From Thuidium tamariscinum (lineage: Eukaryota > Streptophyta > Bryopsida > Hypnales > Thuidiaceae): a stretch of DNA of 64,000 bases. The stretch spans positions 51,117,682 through 51,181,681 of the forward strand of contig OX344749.2 of the NCBI GenBank assembly GCA_947034885.2, given 5' to 3'. Shown here piece by piece: positions 25,392 through 36,000 of the stretch. The notes under the pieces are model-generated. The model saw nothing but the letters and a program-made list of their open reading frames with translations. It searched no databases and was not told the origin of the DNA. Position 1 is the stretch's first letter; each line of letters begins with the position of its first letter. The position numbers and the translations under genes were made by a program.

Positions 25392-25621
25392 TGTTAGTAT
25401 GTGAGCATAGGAAGTGTGAGCCTATGAGCCTAGAATTCTATACACCTATAATATATGTGTCTATATTATAGACACTTCAATGGTTATAGTGTATTTATAT
25501 TCTAAACACCTATATTTAGGTGTTTATGTTATAAACACCTTCAATGACTATATGATACTTACTTATACTTATTAAGCTCAAGGCTTATAGGCTCACACTT
25601 CAGTATGCTCTCATACTAGCA
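25392..25621. mobile_element. Palindromic MITE nested in the TAAGGTAG element
   Basis: TGTTAGTATGTGAGCATAGG at the left pairs with the run ending CTCTCATACTAGCA. GTGTGAGCCTATGAGCC pairs with GGCTTATAGGCTCACAC. The arms are about 40 bp of a 230 bp element. A diverged relative is at 22377. Confidence 0.6.
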
Positions 25622-25917
25622 TCATTGGTTCTAAAATGGAGTGGGCTCTAAAATTGAGCACTTCCTTAAATGTACCTTGTTTGTCCATGTTGCTTTTTCA
25701 TAGCCCTCAATAATGTAAAAATAGTGCACATTTTGTTAGGTGCTCCATTTTAGAGCCCTATTCCATTTCAACTTCAAAATTTTATAACTAATTCTACCAA
25801 GCTCCAGAAACTATGGAACAACTTGGGTTAGATGTTGATTCCAGGTTTTTCTAAAGGAAAATTTATTGAAAAATATTTCAAGATATTTAATCACCCCAAA
25901 ATTCAGTTCTAGCCCTT

Positions 25918-26317
25918 AGAGCATCACCACCCGTTTGGCAAAATGTTGGCTTGCAAAATGCAGAGCCATGCACTTTGCAAGTCGGGTGGTGAGTTGCGCC
26001 CCACCCATTCACCGTAAACAGGCCAACGCCGATTGAAGACCTTCGGAATTGGAGGCTTTGACTCTGAATGGGCTAGAGCCACGGGAGACTAGAGCCATGC
26101 CAAAGTCGGGGGAGTGCCGCAGGAATCAACTCATATCGTGGAAACAGGTTGTCGCATTATGTTATGCAGGCCATGAGCAGGCTGGCAAAACAACCCCCTT
26201 TTGCCAGTCATCTCTTGTTTTGCTAGTCGACTAGGCAACCAGCCATCCGTTTTGCTTGATGGGTGGGACAGTTTTGCCAGCCTCTGGTAGGAAATCATCC
26301 AATATGCTAGATGCTCT
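25918..26317. mobile_element. GAGCATC MITE nested in the TAAGGTAG element
   Basis: AGAGCATC at 25918 and GATGCTCT ending at 26317 form short terminal inverted repeats around a GC-richer 400 bp interior (CACCACCCGTTTGGCAAAAT, GGCAAAACAACCCCCTTTTG). GAGCATC-type ends are common among plant MITEs. The superfamily is not assigned. Confidence 0.5.
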
Positions 26318-26348
26318 TTGATGCTCCATTTAAGGACCCTCTACCTTA

Positions 26349-26849
26349 GCCGGTAAATCTCCAGAAAAAATCCCAAACACTGGCACCCAACCCGGGATGC
26401 TGATCGATTTTTTAGGGTGGCAGGAAAAGGGTCTGTGCGCGAGGAACGCACTGCGCCCACATTGAAAGGAGCCAATATTCTTCAGGGCTCCCTGGCGGAC
26501 TGTCCGGCTCTGACAAAGGCCAGCCAAGTAAAGGCCCTCCCTCCCCCCCTCGCTCCCTCAGGGCTACGTCCCGGGCGGTCGGCCTAGGGAATTTGAGACC
26601 CCCTGGTCTATAGTCCTACCCCCCACCGGCTATCTGCACACTACCTCCTGGGGAGTGGGTAGTGTGCTCCTGCTCGCCTTGAACTGCGCCACGGGAAAGC
26701 CTTTGCCATGAATGCCGCTTGGCAGTGGTGGCCTGGTGGGGGTGATAATTGGGTTATCATGTGGAAAATGAAAAGTTACGGTGGGGGAAAAAACAAACGG
26801 GTGGGTAAGGGGTCAGAGCCACGGAGGGGAACATTATTCACCTCCACCG
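26349..26849. other. GC-rich stretch, no gene recognised
   Basis: CG-rich DNA (GCTACGTCCCGGGCGGTCGG near 26560) directly before the tandem array. The only ORFs are short and featureless. It could be the unique end of the repeat whose units are arrayed next to it. Confidence 0.4.
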
Positions 26850-27760
26850 GGGGAACCGACCCCCTCGCTCGGCCACTCGGGTAAAATGCTGTAATTTTTT
26901 ATTTTTCACACAAATGTTTTTTTGCAAATTTTGAATTCATATTTGCGATCACAGACCGCAAATTAGTTAGGAGGTGCAGAAAGTACGGGTGATCACGGAC
27001 TAAACTAGGGGGCTTTTTGTTTTGATTGCACCTCTCGTAAAACATGGTAAGGGTGAGCGAGGGGGCCAATCCACCTGGATCCTCGCTTGGCTGCTTGGGA
27101 AAACACTAGAATTTTTTATTTTTTGCACATAACTTTTTTTGCAAATTCTGAATTCATATTTGCTATTAGAGGCTCCAAATTACCTTAGAATGGTATATAA
27201 GGTAAAATAGATCGGCACAAAATAGGGGGCTTTATGTTTTACTTGCACCCCTAGAATTACTTGGAGTGGCCGAGCGAGGGGGCCAGTTCACCTCAACTCT
27301 CAAGAAAATGCTGAAATTTATTATTTTCCAAGGATGATAAAATTTGCAAAATTTTGAATTCATATTTGCAATCAAAGGCTCTAAATTAGCTAGGAGGGGT
27401 ATTAGAGATAAAAATTTCTAGGCCAAAATAGTTTTATAAAAAAATTGATTTATACCCCAAGAATGACTTAGAGGGGCCTAGTGAGGGGTCCTATTCACTG
27501 CAAATGCGAAGAGGGTTGAGGCAAATAACCCCCTTGCTCATCTTGGGGATAAATGCTGAATTTTTATTAAAAAAATTTCACGCATGATAATATTTGCAAA
27601 TTTTGAATTTGTACTTGCAATCAAGGGCTCAAATTTGCTAGAGGAGGTGTAAGAGATTAACTTTTCAAGTACAGAATAGGGAGTCTTTTTTTTTACCTAC
27701 CCCCTTGGAATGAGGGGGGAGGAATAAGTAAGAGATCAATTCCCCTCGACTATGAAGAGA
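26850..27760 (+). repeat. Tandem array of four units, about 205-245 bp each
   Basis: Four imperfect units start near 26882, 27100, 27304 and 27548. Each repeats: GGGAAAATGCTGAAATTTTT-like, AATTTTGAATTCATATTTGC, a variable ATC.AGGGCTC..AATTAGCTAGGAGG block, then ATAGGGGGCTTTT and ACCCC..GAATGACTTGGAG. Divergence between units is high, so the array is old. Solitary pieces occur at 6880-7000 and 15340-15450. Confidence 0.7.
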
Positions 27761-28584
27761 GGCCCATTGGAATGGAAGTGTACATTCACACTAACTAGGG
27801 GGTCTTTGAGAGTCTTTGTGGAGTCATAGGGATTGCAAAATTAACTCCTCATTATCTGAAGTTTCTCATAATACATTGAAATGGGGATGAAATTCGTCCC
27901 CTTAGGTGGTGAGGGATTAAAAACCAAACCAAACCACAATGAACATTTGAGATTAGAGAGGTGTGAGGTACAAGTAACTTTGTCTATGAATCATCAATAG
28001 TGAAAAATGAGAGTATGAATGGGAAAGGGAGGAAGGTAGTGGGACAAGTTAGTTAAAAAAGGTATAATGGGGTTCTAACTTCCATTTCAATATACTCATT
28101 CATATTCTTTTCAACATGTGTCTATACTTAGTATATTCATGAGTAAACCTACTATCAACAATTGGTGCTCTACAAAGATGTACTTCAAAAGTGTATATTA
28201 ATCCATTTCTTGAAATGAAGTCCTCAACTTACATAATTTTATGCATTTTTTTCTTTTTGGTTGGTTGAATGTATTATTCTATTATATAAATTGTTGTTTT
28301 TGGAATTGCAAATAAGTACAGATTATGGATGTGCTTATTTTATTTAGGGATTATTTTGACCATTTGTACTTAATAGGATTGTTTGTTTCCAATGAAAAAT
28401 TAGTTGGCATTGCAAGAAATGTAATATATTGATACCCTTGCAAATGCCAATCTATTACAATTAAATAATTTATTATTTTATATTACAAAGTTTTCTATGA
28501 TTAAAAAAAAATTTAATTTTTTTTCAAAATATTCAATGTTTGGCTAGTACTTAGTAGGTTTCTATCATGAGAAAGTGTTGAATT
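27761..28584. other. AT-rich spacer, no gene seen
   Basis: No gene, inverted repeat or array recognised. Confidence 0.55.
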
Positions 28585-29407
28585 TTAACCTCTAGATGCT
28601 CAAGGCCATTTTCCTACCAAAAAAACACTCAAAACTCCCATTTTTGTTGTGTTCATACAAGAGAATAATTTTTTTAGAATCTAATGGTAGGATCTTATAC
28701 TTTATTTGTTTTAAATCATTTGGTAAAATTTTCAAGAATTTTGACTGTAGAGATTGGAAGATAATTGCATTCAAAGTTGGAAAAAAGAGTTTTTTTGAAC
28801 ATTGTCGTACAATTTCACATGACTTTGACTACCATTTGTTGAAATTTTTTGCACTATGGACTTTTTCATTCTTTAAGAAATTACTAAGTAGAGGTACATC
28901 CAAGATTGAAAGAAGAACTCAATAGCTCTAAAATGGCATCAAAACACAATAATTCCAACAATGAGATTGTTCTAGCAAGCAGTTTTTTTTTAAATTGTGA
29001 AAATTGCATTAAGAAATGAATCCTATATGTTATTTTTTTTAAAGATGCTCAAACTATCCAAAAAATAAGATTGTTCATAACTTTTGCATAACTAATTCAA
29101 ATGGAATGAATCAAAGCTTCAAATGTAGAAAAAATAAATAAACTATAAGATTAAAAATTAATTTAATTTAATTTCAATTTTTTGTAGATTTGTCTTTTAT
29201 CCTATTGAATTGAAATTTTATCTTTTTGTAGTATAACCTTTGTTGTCAAGCAACAATTGAAATAAAAAAATTATATTCCTACATAGTTGATCAATTTTCC
29301 TATCCTATGATAAAGTTTCAAAAAGTTTTACTAAAAATTGAAGCCATCAAAACTTGCCCAAACTTCAAATTGTACCCCATGGGGACAATAAACTTTTAGG
29401 GATTAAA
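28585..29407 (+). mobile_element. TTAA-flanked long element, diverged copy (CCCCTAAAGG family)
   Basis: TTAACCTCTAGATG start, ACTTTTAGGGATTAA end. The interior keeps AATGGAATGAATCAAAGCTT (29100-29119), preceded by TTCATAACTTTTGCAT. This matches AATGGAATGATTCAAAGCTT at 31451-31470 and the same word reversed near 45795-45814. 823 bp with no coding capacity of its own. The 28596-28925 ORF has no recognised motif. Confidence 0.6.
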
Positions 29408-30820
29408 TAAAGTTCTCTATCATGAGAAGTGTGAAAATTTATTGGAAAACTAGCCTATGAAGATGATTGAAAAGTCAAGGATTTATGTTTTCATCATTAA
29501 ATTTAATGCCTTCATTTGAATATGAGTTGGATTATTTTTCATATATCAGAGAGGATTAAAAAAAATTCAAATCAAAAATTATATTTCAGATGAATTTATA
29601 AGTTTTTAAATTTGATTCATGCAACAAATATTTTCAAGTTTGAACATAAGAATTAATTTGTATTTGAGATTTTGGATTCTAATTAGAGGATATAGAAACA
29701 ATTTAAGTTGTAGTACCTAAATTATAATTGACCTTGTTTTCAAATTTAAAAAATCAATTCAAATTTGACTTTGTGTGAACTCATTTTTAAATTCCTATTT
29801 TATCACTTCAAAACCACTTACATGTAGGAAATAAATTCTATCCAACTTGGATACTACAACTTATTTCCTTCATCCTGTTATTCTTAAATCTTGTCTAAAT
29901 TAAACAAAATTAAGTATGTATAGATACTATAAGAAAATTAAAACTCAATCTTTTTTTTGAAGGTTACTGTACAATTAGAGTTTATTATTTTTAAACTGAA
30001 GAAGCTAAATGTACATCTTTGGTTTATGTACAATAGTATTTCAATTCTATATTGGCTCCTAATTGTCTACAAGTGATTGATAATTTGAGGCCAAAAATAA
30101 TTCTTCTACTCAAATCTATTTGAAATTTTTTTGTTATCATCCTACCAATAAATATAGTAATGGTAGGAATTCATTGGAGTTTTCATCAAGATCTAATAGT
30201 TTGAAGGATAAAATGAACAAATCTAATTGAATTCTTTTGAAATGATTCAATTTAACCCAAAAATGCCTAAGGCACCAAATTACAATGTCTAAATAAGTTT
30301 GAAGGGTAGAATGATCAAATCTAATTGAAATTCCTTGGAAATGATTCAATTTAACCCCAAAATATCCAAGGCACCAAATTGTGATGTCAAAACAATTTTA
30401 AAATTAAATGAAGCCTAATCAAATTTTTGTTTTTTAAAATTTTCATAGTAGTTTACTTTTTAATTTTGATGGATGAATTATTTTTTGAAGTTTAGTCTTA
30501 ACACAAAAAAGAAATCAAAATTTGAAAATGAATGATTTCAATTATTTTAATCAAGATTTTGTGCAAGGAAGTCCATTGCAAATCTTGATTTTCTAGCATT
30601 GAGGGCTCTTAGAAAGAAGCCTCTACTATACTAGATCATAGACAAAAAAATCACATAAAAAATTCATTTATAGAAATTATAGATTAGATTTTGAAAAGTT
30701 GTAAATTGATTGACATAATGCATGTTAGGCCCTTTAACCTCGTAATTTTTTGGTGACATCAATTTCAGATTTTACATGTGAAGAAAATAAATTGAAAGAC
30801 TTCAAATCAACTTCATGATT
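29408..30820. other. AT-rich spacer with one 98 bp tandem duplication
   Basis: Apart from the duplication at 30200-30396, nothing recognisable. Confidence 0.55.
30200..30396 (+). repeat. Two-unit tandem duplication, period 98 bp
   Basis: Units start at 30200 and 30298. Each has TTTGAAGG.TA.AATGA.CAAA, TCTAATTGAA, AAATGATTCAATTTAACCC and AAGGCACCAAATT. Several substitutions separate them. Confidence 0.7.
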
Positions 30821-31762
30821 TTAACCCCTAAAGGTTTTTGACTATTTTCACCAAAATCGCTTCAAAACTATCATTTTTTAGACAACTATCAAATTTTGAG
30901 AAAAAAACATTTTTGGACAAAAGTTACCATAGGATCTTTTAGAACACAAGTTTAAGAAGATGTGAAAAAAATTTCAGCAATTTCCGCCATGTAGATTTCA
31001 AGATATTAGTGTTTGAAGTGACAAAAATCATTTTTTTTACCACTGCGGAAATGAGGGCAGATGCACTTCAGAAGACCATATTTGTGTGGAAAAATGTCCA
31101 AAATGATTGTAACTCTTTGGACTCATTTTTCAATTGAAGTTGGCTACATGCTTGAAAATTTTCAGATCATTTGGAATTGTACAACATATAGGAAAAGAAA
31201 ATAGCAAGTAGAAAGAAGTAGAAAATGAGCTAAAATACTAAATTATTAACAATTTATTTATAGAGTTAAAAAAAGACAATCCCAATGGTTTTAATGTTGT
31301 GTTAAACAATATACACCCTATTTTTTTTTCAAAAATATTAAAAATTGAATTAAATAAAGAATTTCAAACCTTTTTGTAGTGTAGAGATTCTATAACTAGC
31401 CAAAACTACCTCGAACTAAAAATCCTCATAACTTTTGACTCATTATTCAAAATGGAATGATTCAAAGCTTTCTACTTAGATAAAAATCAAAGAAACCAAC
31501 TTCAAATTTTAAGTTTTCAGAAAAGTAATTTTAAAAGAAGTTTTTTTTTCTACTTGGGTTGCCCATAGAATAGAGAAAACAACATATCATGTCATAACTT
31601 CTTAATCGTGTAGTCAAAAGTTATGAAAATTATTGGACCTTAAAGCTACTCCTTCGGCACATATTGTGTAAAAATTTCAAAGAAAACAAAAAAACTCCAT
31701 CCGCAATGAGCTGCCCGATTGCTATGTTGTCAAAAAACGTAGTTTGGTCCTTTAGGGGTTAA
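30821..31762 (+). mobile_element. TTAA-flanked long element, best-preserved ends (CCCCTAAAGG family)
   Basis: Starts TTAACCCCTAAAGG and ends CCTTTAGGGGTTAA, a perfect 14 bp inverted repeat including TTAA at both sides. 942 bp, AT-rich, no transposase-like ORF. The body aligns along its length with the reverse complement of 45213-46437: TTTGACTATTTTC against the TGACTACATTTTC start, GGATCTT, AACAATC and the AATGGAATGATTCAAAGCTT word. It is a non-autonomous DNA transposon. TTAA targets with CCC ends point to a piggyBac-like mobiliser. Confidence 0.75.
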
Positions 31763-33026
31763 AACACTCATGATTAGATATTATAATCTTTAAATTGATA
31801 ATAGATATTGTTGTGTTTTCTTTTCCCATATAATATCTTACATGTCTAGTTTGAATTCAATTGTAATATATATATATATTTAAAAATAAATAAAATTAAC
31901 TTATTAAAATGTTGCCTAGTAATTTGAAGATAGTAGGTCGTGGATTAAAATATAAGAGTTTGAAGATAGTATGTTCAAGATTAAAAATAGGAATTTCCAA
32001 GTTACTAGTGTGCTCTTTGTTGTTGCCAAAGTAAAGTGATTTTCTAAATTTTGATATAGGATTTGTTAGTAACTAGTTGATTTAATTACAAACATGGTCT
32101 ATGTTTACAATTTTAAAAATCTAGACTATTCCATGGTTGTTAATCCTTGAAAGCCTAGCTGGTGATTGTAAAAATCATCTTTTTTGGCACTATATGACAT
32201 CATTCACTTAAAAAATCCAAGGTGTTAATTGGAAGTCAAACTACTATACATGATCTCTTGTTTTTGCTCAAAATTCCCAAGATGAACTATTGCAATTTTT
32301 TCCTATCTAGATTCTTTATCATTCACTATTTTCCAAAAACATTAATATCATTTTCAAGGGATTTCTAAAATTACTTGTATTTGGCTAAGTAGTATGGAAA
32401 TGATTACTTTAGTCAATGTAGGCATGAAGGGGATAAATTCTCCTAAATCAAAATAAGCTTCATGCTAAATTAACTATGCCCCACCGTCACAAAGATGGTT
32501 ATTTTCTTTCCAACATTATTTATGCCATCTTTGTGGAGCTTCTACATTAATTGATACTTCATACAAAATAGAAATGGACGCTTTGGGTCCTTGTAGGCAT
32601 TACATTTTTAAGAAAAAGGTTTTAACCTTAGAAGGACACCAACCATAATCAAAGTAGTTGCTAATAAATGATCTAATTATTGGACCAATAGGTGCCTTTT
32701 TCATTCCTACAATGATTTGGAAAGTCTACCATTAGAGGCTTTTAGGCCACCTTGTTGGGATTACACATGTTTAACACTTTTGATTCATGTGAAGAAATCA
32801 ATCACTTTTTTTCAATAAAAGATGTCCATAAAATACACAATTCTTCTATGCAAGCTAAAAAGTTCAAACGAAAAATTGTGATTTTCAGCTCAATTAGTTG
32901 AATCAAACCCAAATGGATAGCAAACCTAAATAAGTTCGTTCGCTTCTCCGTTGGTTAGGATCTTTTCATTGCTTTTCCTAATCCTAACAAAGTACATCTG
33001 TAGAGTACATTAGTTATGAAAATGTT
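31763..33026. other. AT-rich spacer downstream of the SPPL gene
   Basis: (AT)n at about 31867-31880. A diverged short TTAA element lies at 32140-32345. No gene recognised. Confidence 0.5.
32140..32345 (+). mobile_element. TTAA-flanked short element, diverged copy (CCCTTGAA family)
   Basis: TTAATCCTTGAAAGCC start and TTAA at 32342-32345. The interior keeps TATATGACATCATTCACTT, AATTGGAAGTCAAACTACT and AGATTCTTTATCATTCA in the family order. Confidence 0.55.
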
Positions 33027-36000
33027 CTATTCAGTAGGGCTACGAACTGAACTAACAACTGGAATCTGATTGAGGGAATCTCCTTTGTACCACAAATTTT
33101 TCATTTCCCCTCTCCACCATCCGAGTGCCAATACTGTGCCTGCATAAACATACACGAAGTTTTCAGTAACTTGTAGTCAACAATTCGTTAGATATAAGAC
33201 ATAGAGCCTGAGAACATGTAAACCAGTGTGGTTTCATAAGAGATGAATCCAAAAAACTGGAGGCAGCTGTAGAGTGCACTGGCCATCAACGCATAGATTC
33301 AAAACCGCACAGCAAACCCTTCCAGTTACCAAACAGTAACTGCCAATTAAACTACCAATGCAATTGTGATATGAACCAAATTTTGTATCACTACCCCATG
33401 AATGCACACTGTGCAGTGGAGCAATGCAAGGAATTTTTAACTAGATTCAAGCTTTGTCGCCTTTAAATTGCAATAAAATTTGCAGGAAGAAATTTTTTTG
33501 CATTCAATTTTTTGAAGGTGAATATTAACATGACATTTAATAATCATGTCAAATTTCAAAACATACAAGTCTCTATATTTATGTGAAGAAGGATTTGAAT
33601 CTTGTCTGTGTGGTGATGGCAAGTTTAGTCTAGGCAGATAAAAAAGCCTCCAAAACCAACTCGAAATTAAAATCAAAATGCTCTTCAAAGTAGAGTTACT
33701 CTAAAAGTAGTGGTATGTCATGCTTCTCGTGACTCCCACTTTGACCGCATGCAACCAGTGCAATTGAATTTAACTTCAATGAGTTTGACTTTAGACTAAA
33801 GCCTTAAATAGAAAAAAAAACAGGGAAGGGTCAAATGTTTATTTGCTAGAGTTTTAGTGACTAAAATCCCAATTTGGAGAAGAAACCAACCCAATGTTAA
33901 TAAATTGCAAGCAAGTATGAGTTGTCTTTCCAAGTTGGACAAGGCATGTGTTCAAATATGTGGAGAGACATACCAAGAGTACAAGGCACGATATATAGAA
34001 GGGCAGGTTGCCCATTGCCATGCATGACATTCAGTGCAACGTACGTCAGAAATAAACCTGGAATTCCCCCCCCAAAAACCCAACAAAGGAATGAGTACAC
34101 TGCATTGTCTGTACAGAAAATGTCAGATAAATGGAGACCATAGAAGTCATCAGAAGAGGGTTTGAGAAAAGAATTTGCAATTCTATCTTTCATTGTACAC
34201 ACATAAACACAGGACAAGCAGGTACTAAAATATTTCCCCAAGTTCTCCTTATGAATGGCACTGCCAGTTTTGAGCAAGTAACCACAGAAAGTCAAGACAG
34301 TTGAAGTGTACCTAATGCATAACCAAGTGTGACCCATAAAAAGTAGCCCCTGAACAAACTCTTTCTTGCAGTCCAGTCATACCTGAAACCAGTAACATTT
34401 ATCAGTAACAACTTTTTGAAGGACGAGCGTTCTTGACTTTTTCACTCAAGAACTCTTCTGCGTCCGTGCAGAACTCCCATCTCAACTTAAGGCAGTAGCG
34501 CTTGTCTTGAAAATTAGTGTAGGCCTCACTAAAGTTACTAGGGTGTAAATCCCTTGACCAGAACCCCATTCCTAACCTCTACAGGGTGAAGGATTCGTGC
34601 GTAAAAACAGCCGACTTGATTGACCATATTGAGAAAAACATAAGTCATTGTGGAGAACTTTCTCACTAGAACTAGTGCAGAACATTGCATGCGTTTTTTG
34701 GTAAGCAAATATACATGATTTGACAAATAAAAGTCCCCATGTGACCTACTTGAAACTGCTAAAAAGATGAGGTCGAAATTTTGGCTTCTTGGTCCTTCAG
34801 GCGATAAATCACGGTTCTGTGTGGCTTTCACGTAGAGAATTCAAAGAGGATACTTTCAGTGTGATAACCCTCCAAGACAATAAACTAGTTGCAATTAATT
34901 CATGACTCACAAATCCATGACTCACAAATCTTTGACAGACGTTACGTTGAGAATAATAATATACCACGTACCTTAGGCAAAAGGAACAAAGCAATCCTGG
35001 CAGAAGGATGTCACCAAAACCAATGATACTGTAACCTCCCCAAGGATCATACAACCTTGGGACCTTCAAAAGCATAGGTATCATTTCACCATCACTTTTA
35101 TCACCCCGTGCTATCTGTCACCACCAGAAGGTCCACATGCTTTTAAAATAAACTGTGTGCACCAAAAACTCTTCAATAACCATAAAATTTCGTAAAGATC
35201 ACGAAAAATGTCAAAATATGAGACATCAAGTAGTCGCACAATATCGGCCTGCAAAAGTGTCAAAACCGCATTTCTTCTACTTATGTACTTTAATAGGTAA
35301 CGCAAATTCACGAATTTGTCTCTAAGGTCATCTAGGATTCAGGTTTGGAGAGTAAGACACGTACCACAATCATCACGCTCTCATGGAAAAATGACGGAGA
35401 GATGAACACCCAGAAAACATCATAAAAGAATGCACAGCTCAATAGTATTGTAGCGACCTGTGTACAAAAGCAAGAGTTCACATAAAACCCAAATGAATTC
35501 GCGATGCCCAAGTAGGCAACTCCGGACATGCGTGGATCTGGTTCAAGTCTTCGTTACCATAATTCTCTGCAATAGATTTTCTTTATGTGCATTCAAGCAA
35601 AACAAATGGACAATTGGAGTGCACACGCTGTTCCACCGACCGATCCTAGTTTAATGTTTTCTAGATAGAGGCCTCATTATTGGTTCCAGGGCAACTAACC
35701 TTGATGTTTGGGAGTCGGACGATCTGAAGAACTGTCAGGATGAGCGCTATTCCCTGGAAGAGAGACAACAAAAGCAACTCTTAATCAGCGTGTCTTCTTC
35801 CGTACACATAATTAGATCCTACTAGCTGAGTGCAAGGATTCCCTTGAACCTCTAAAAAAGCACAGCAACTGCACAATAAGAGCTTGCCGGTTCATTAATA
35901 TACATCTCTGGTGAATGAGATCCGGTCAAAATCAGTAATTAAAAATCTCCACTGGATTGATGATCCTGAAACTTTTCCAATACTACACAGACGCAGACAC

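Larger units (their letters stand above)
25366..26348 (-). mobile_element. TAAGGTAG MITE, reverse copy, split by two nested insertions
   Basis: Right end AGGACCCTCTACCTTA at 26348 and left end near TAGTAGGAGGTTC at 25366 are the two termini. The body (CTAAAATGGAGTGGGCTCTA, CCAAGCTCCAGAAACTATGG) matches other copies read in reverse. It is interrupted by a palindromic element at 25392-25621 and another at 25918-26317, giving an insertion order: this element first, the other two later. Confidence 0.6.

Noticed and set aside
26540..26620. Possible tRNA-derived SINE (CG-rich text with GAATTTGAGACC)
   Set aside because: No convincing A and B box pair or cloverleaf could be found.
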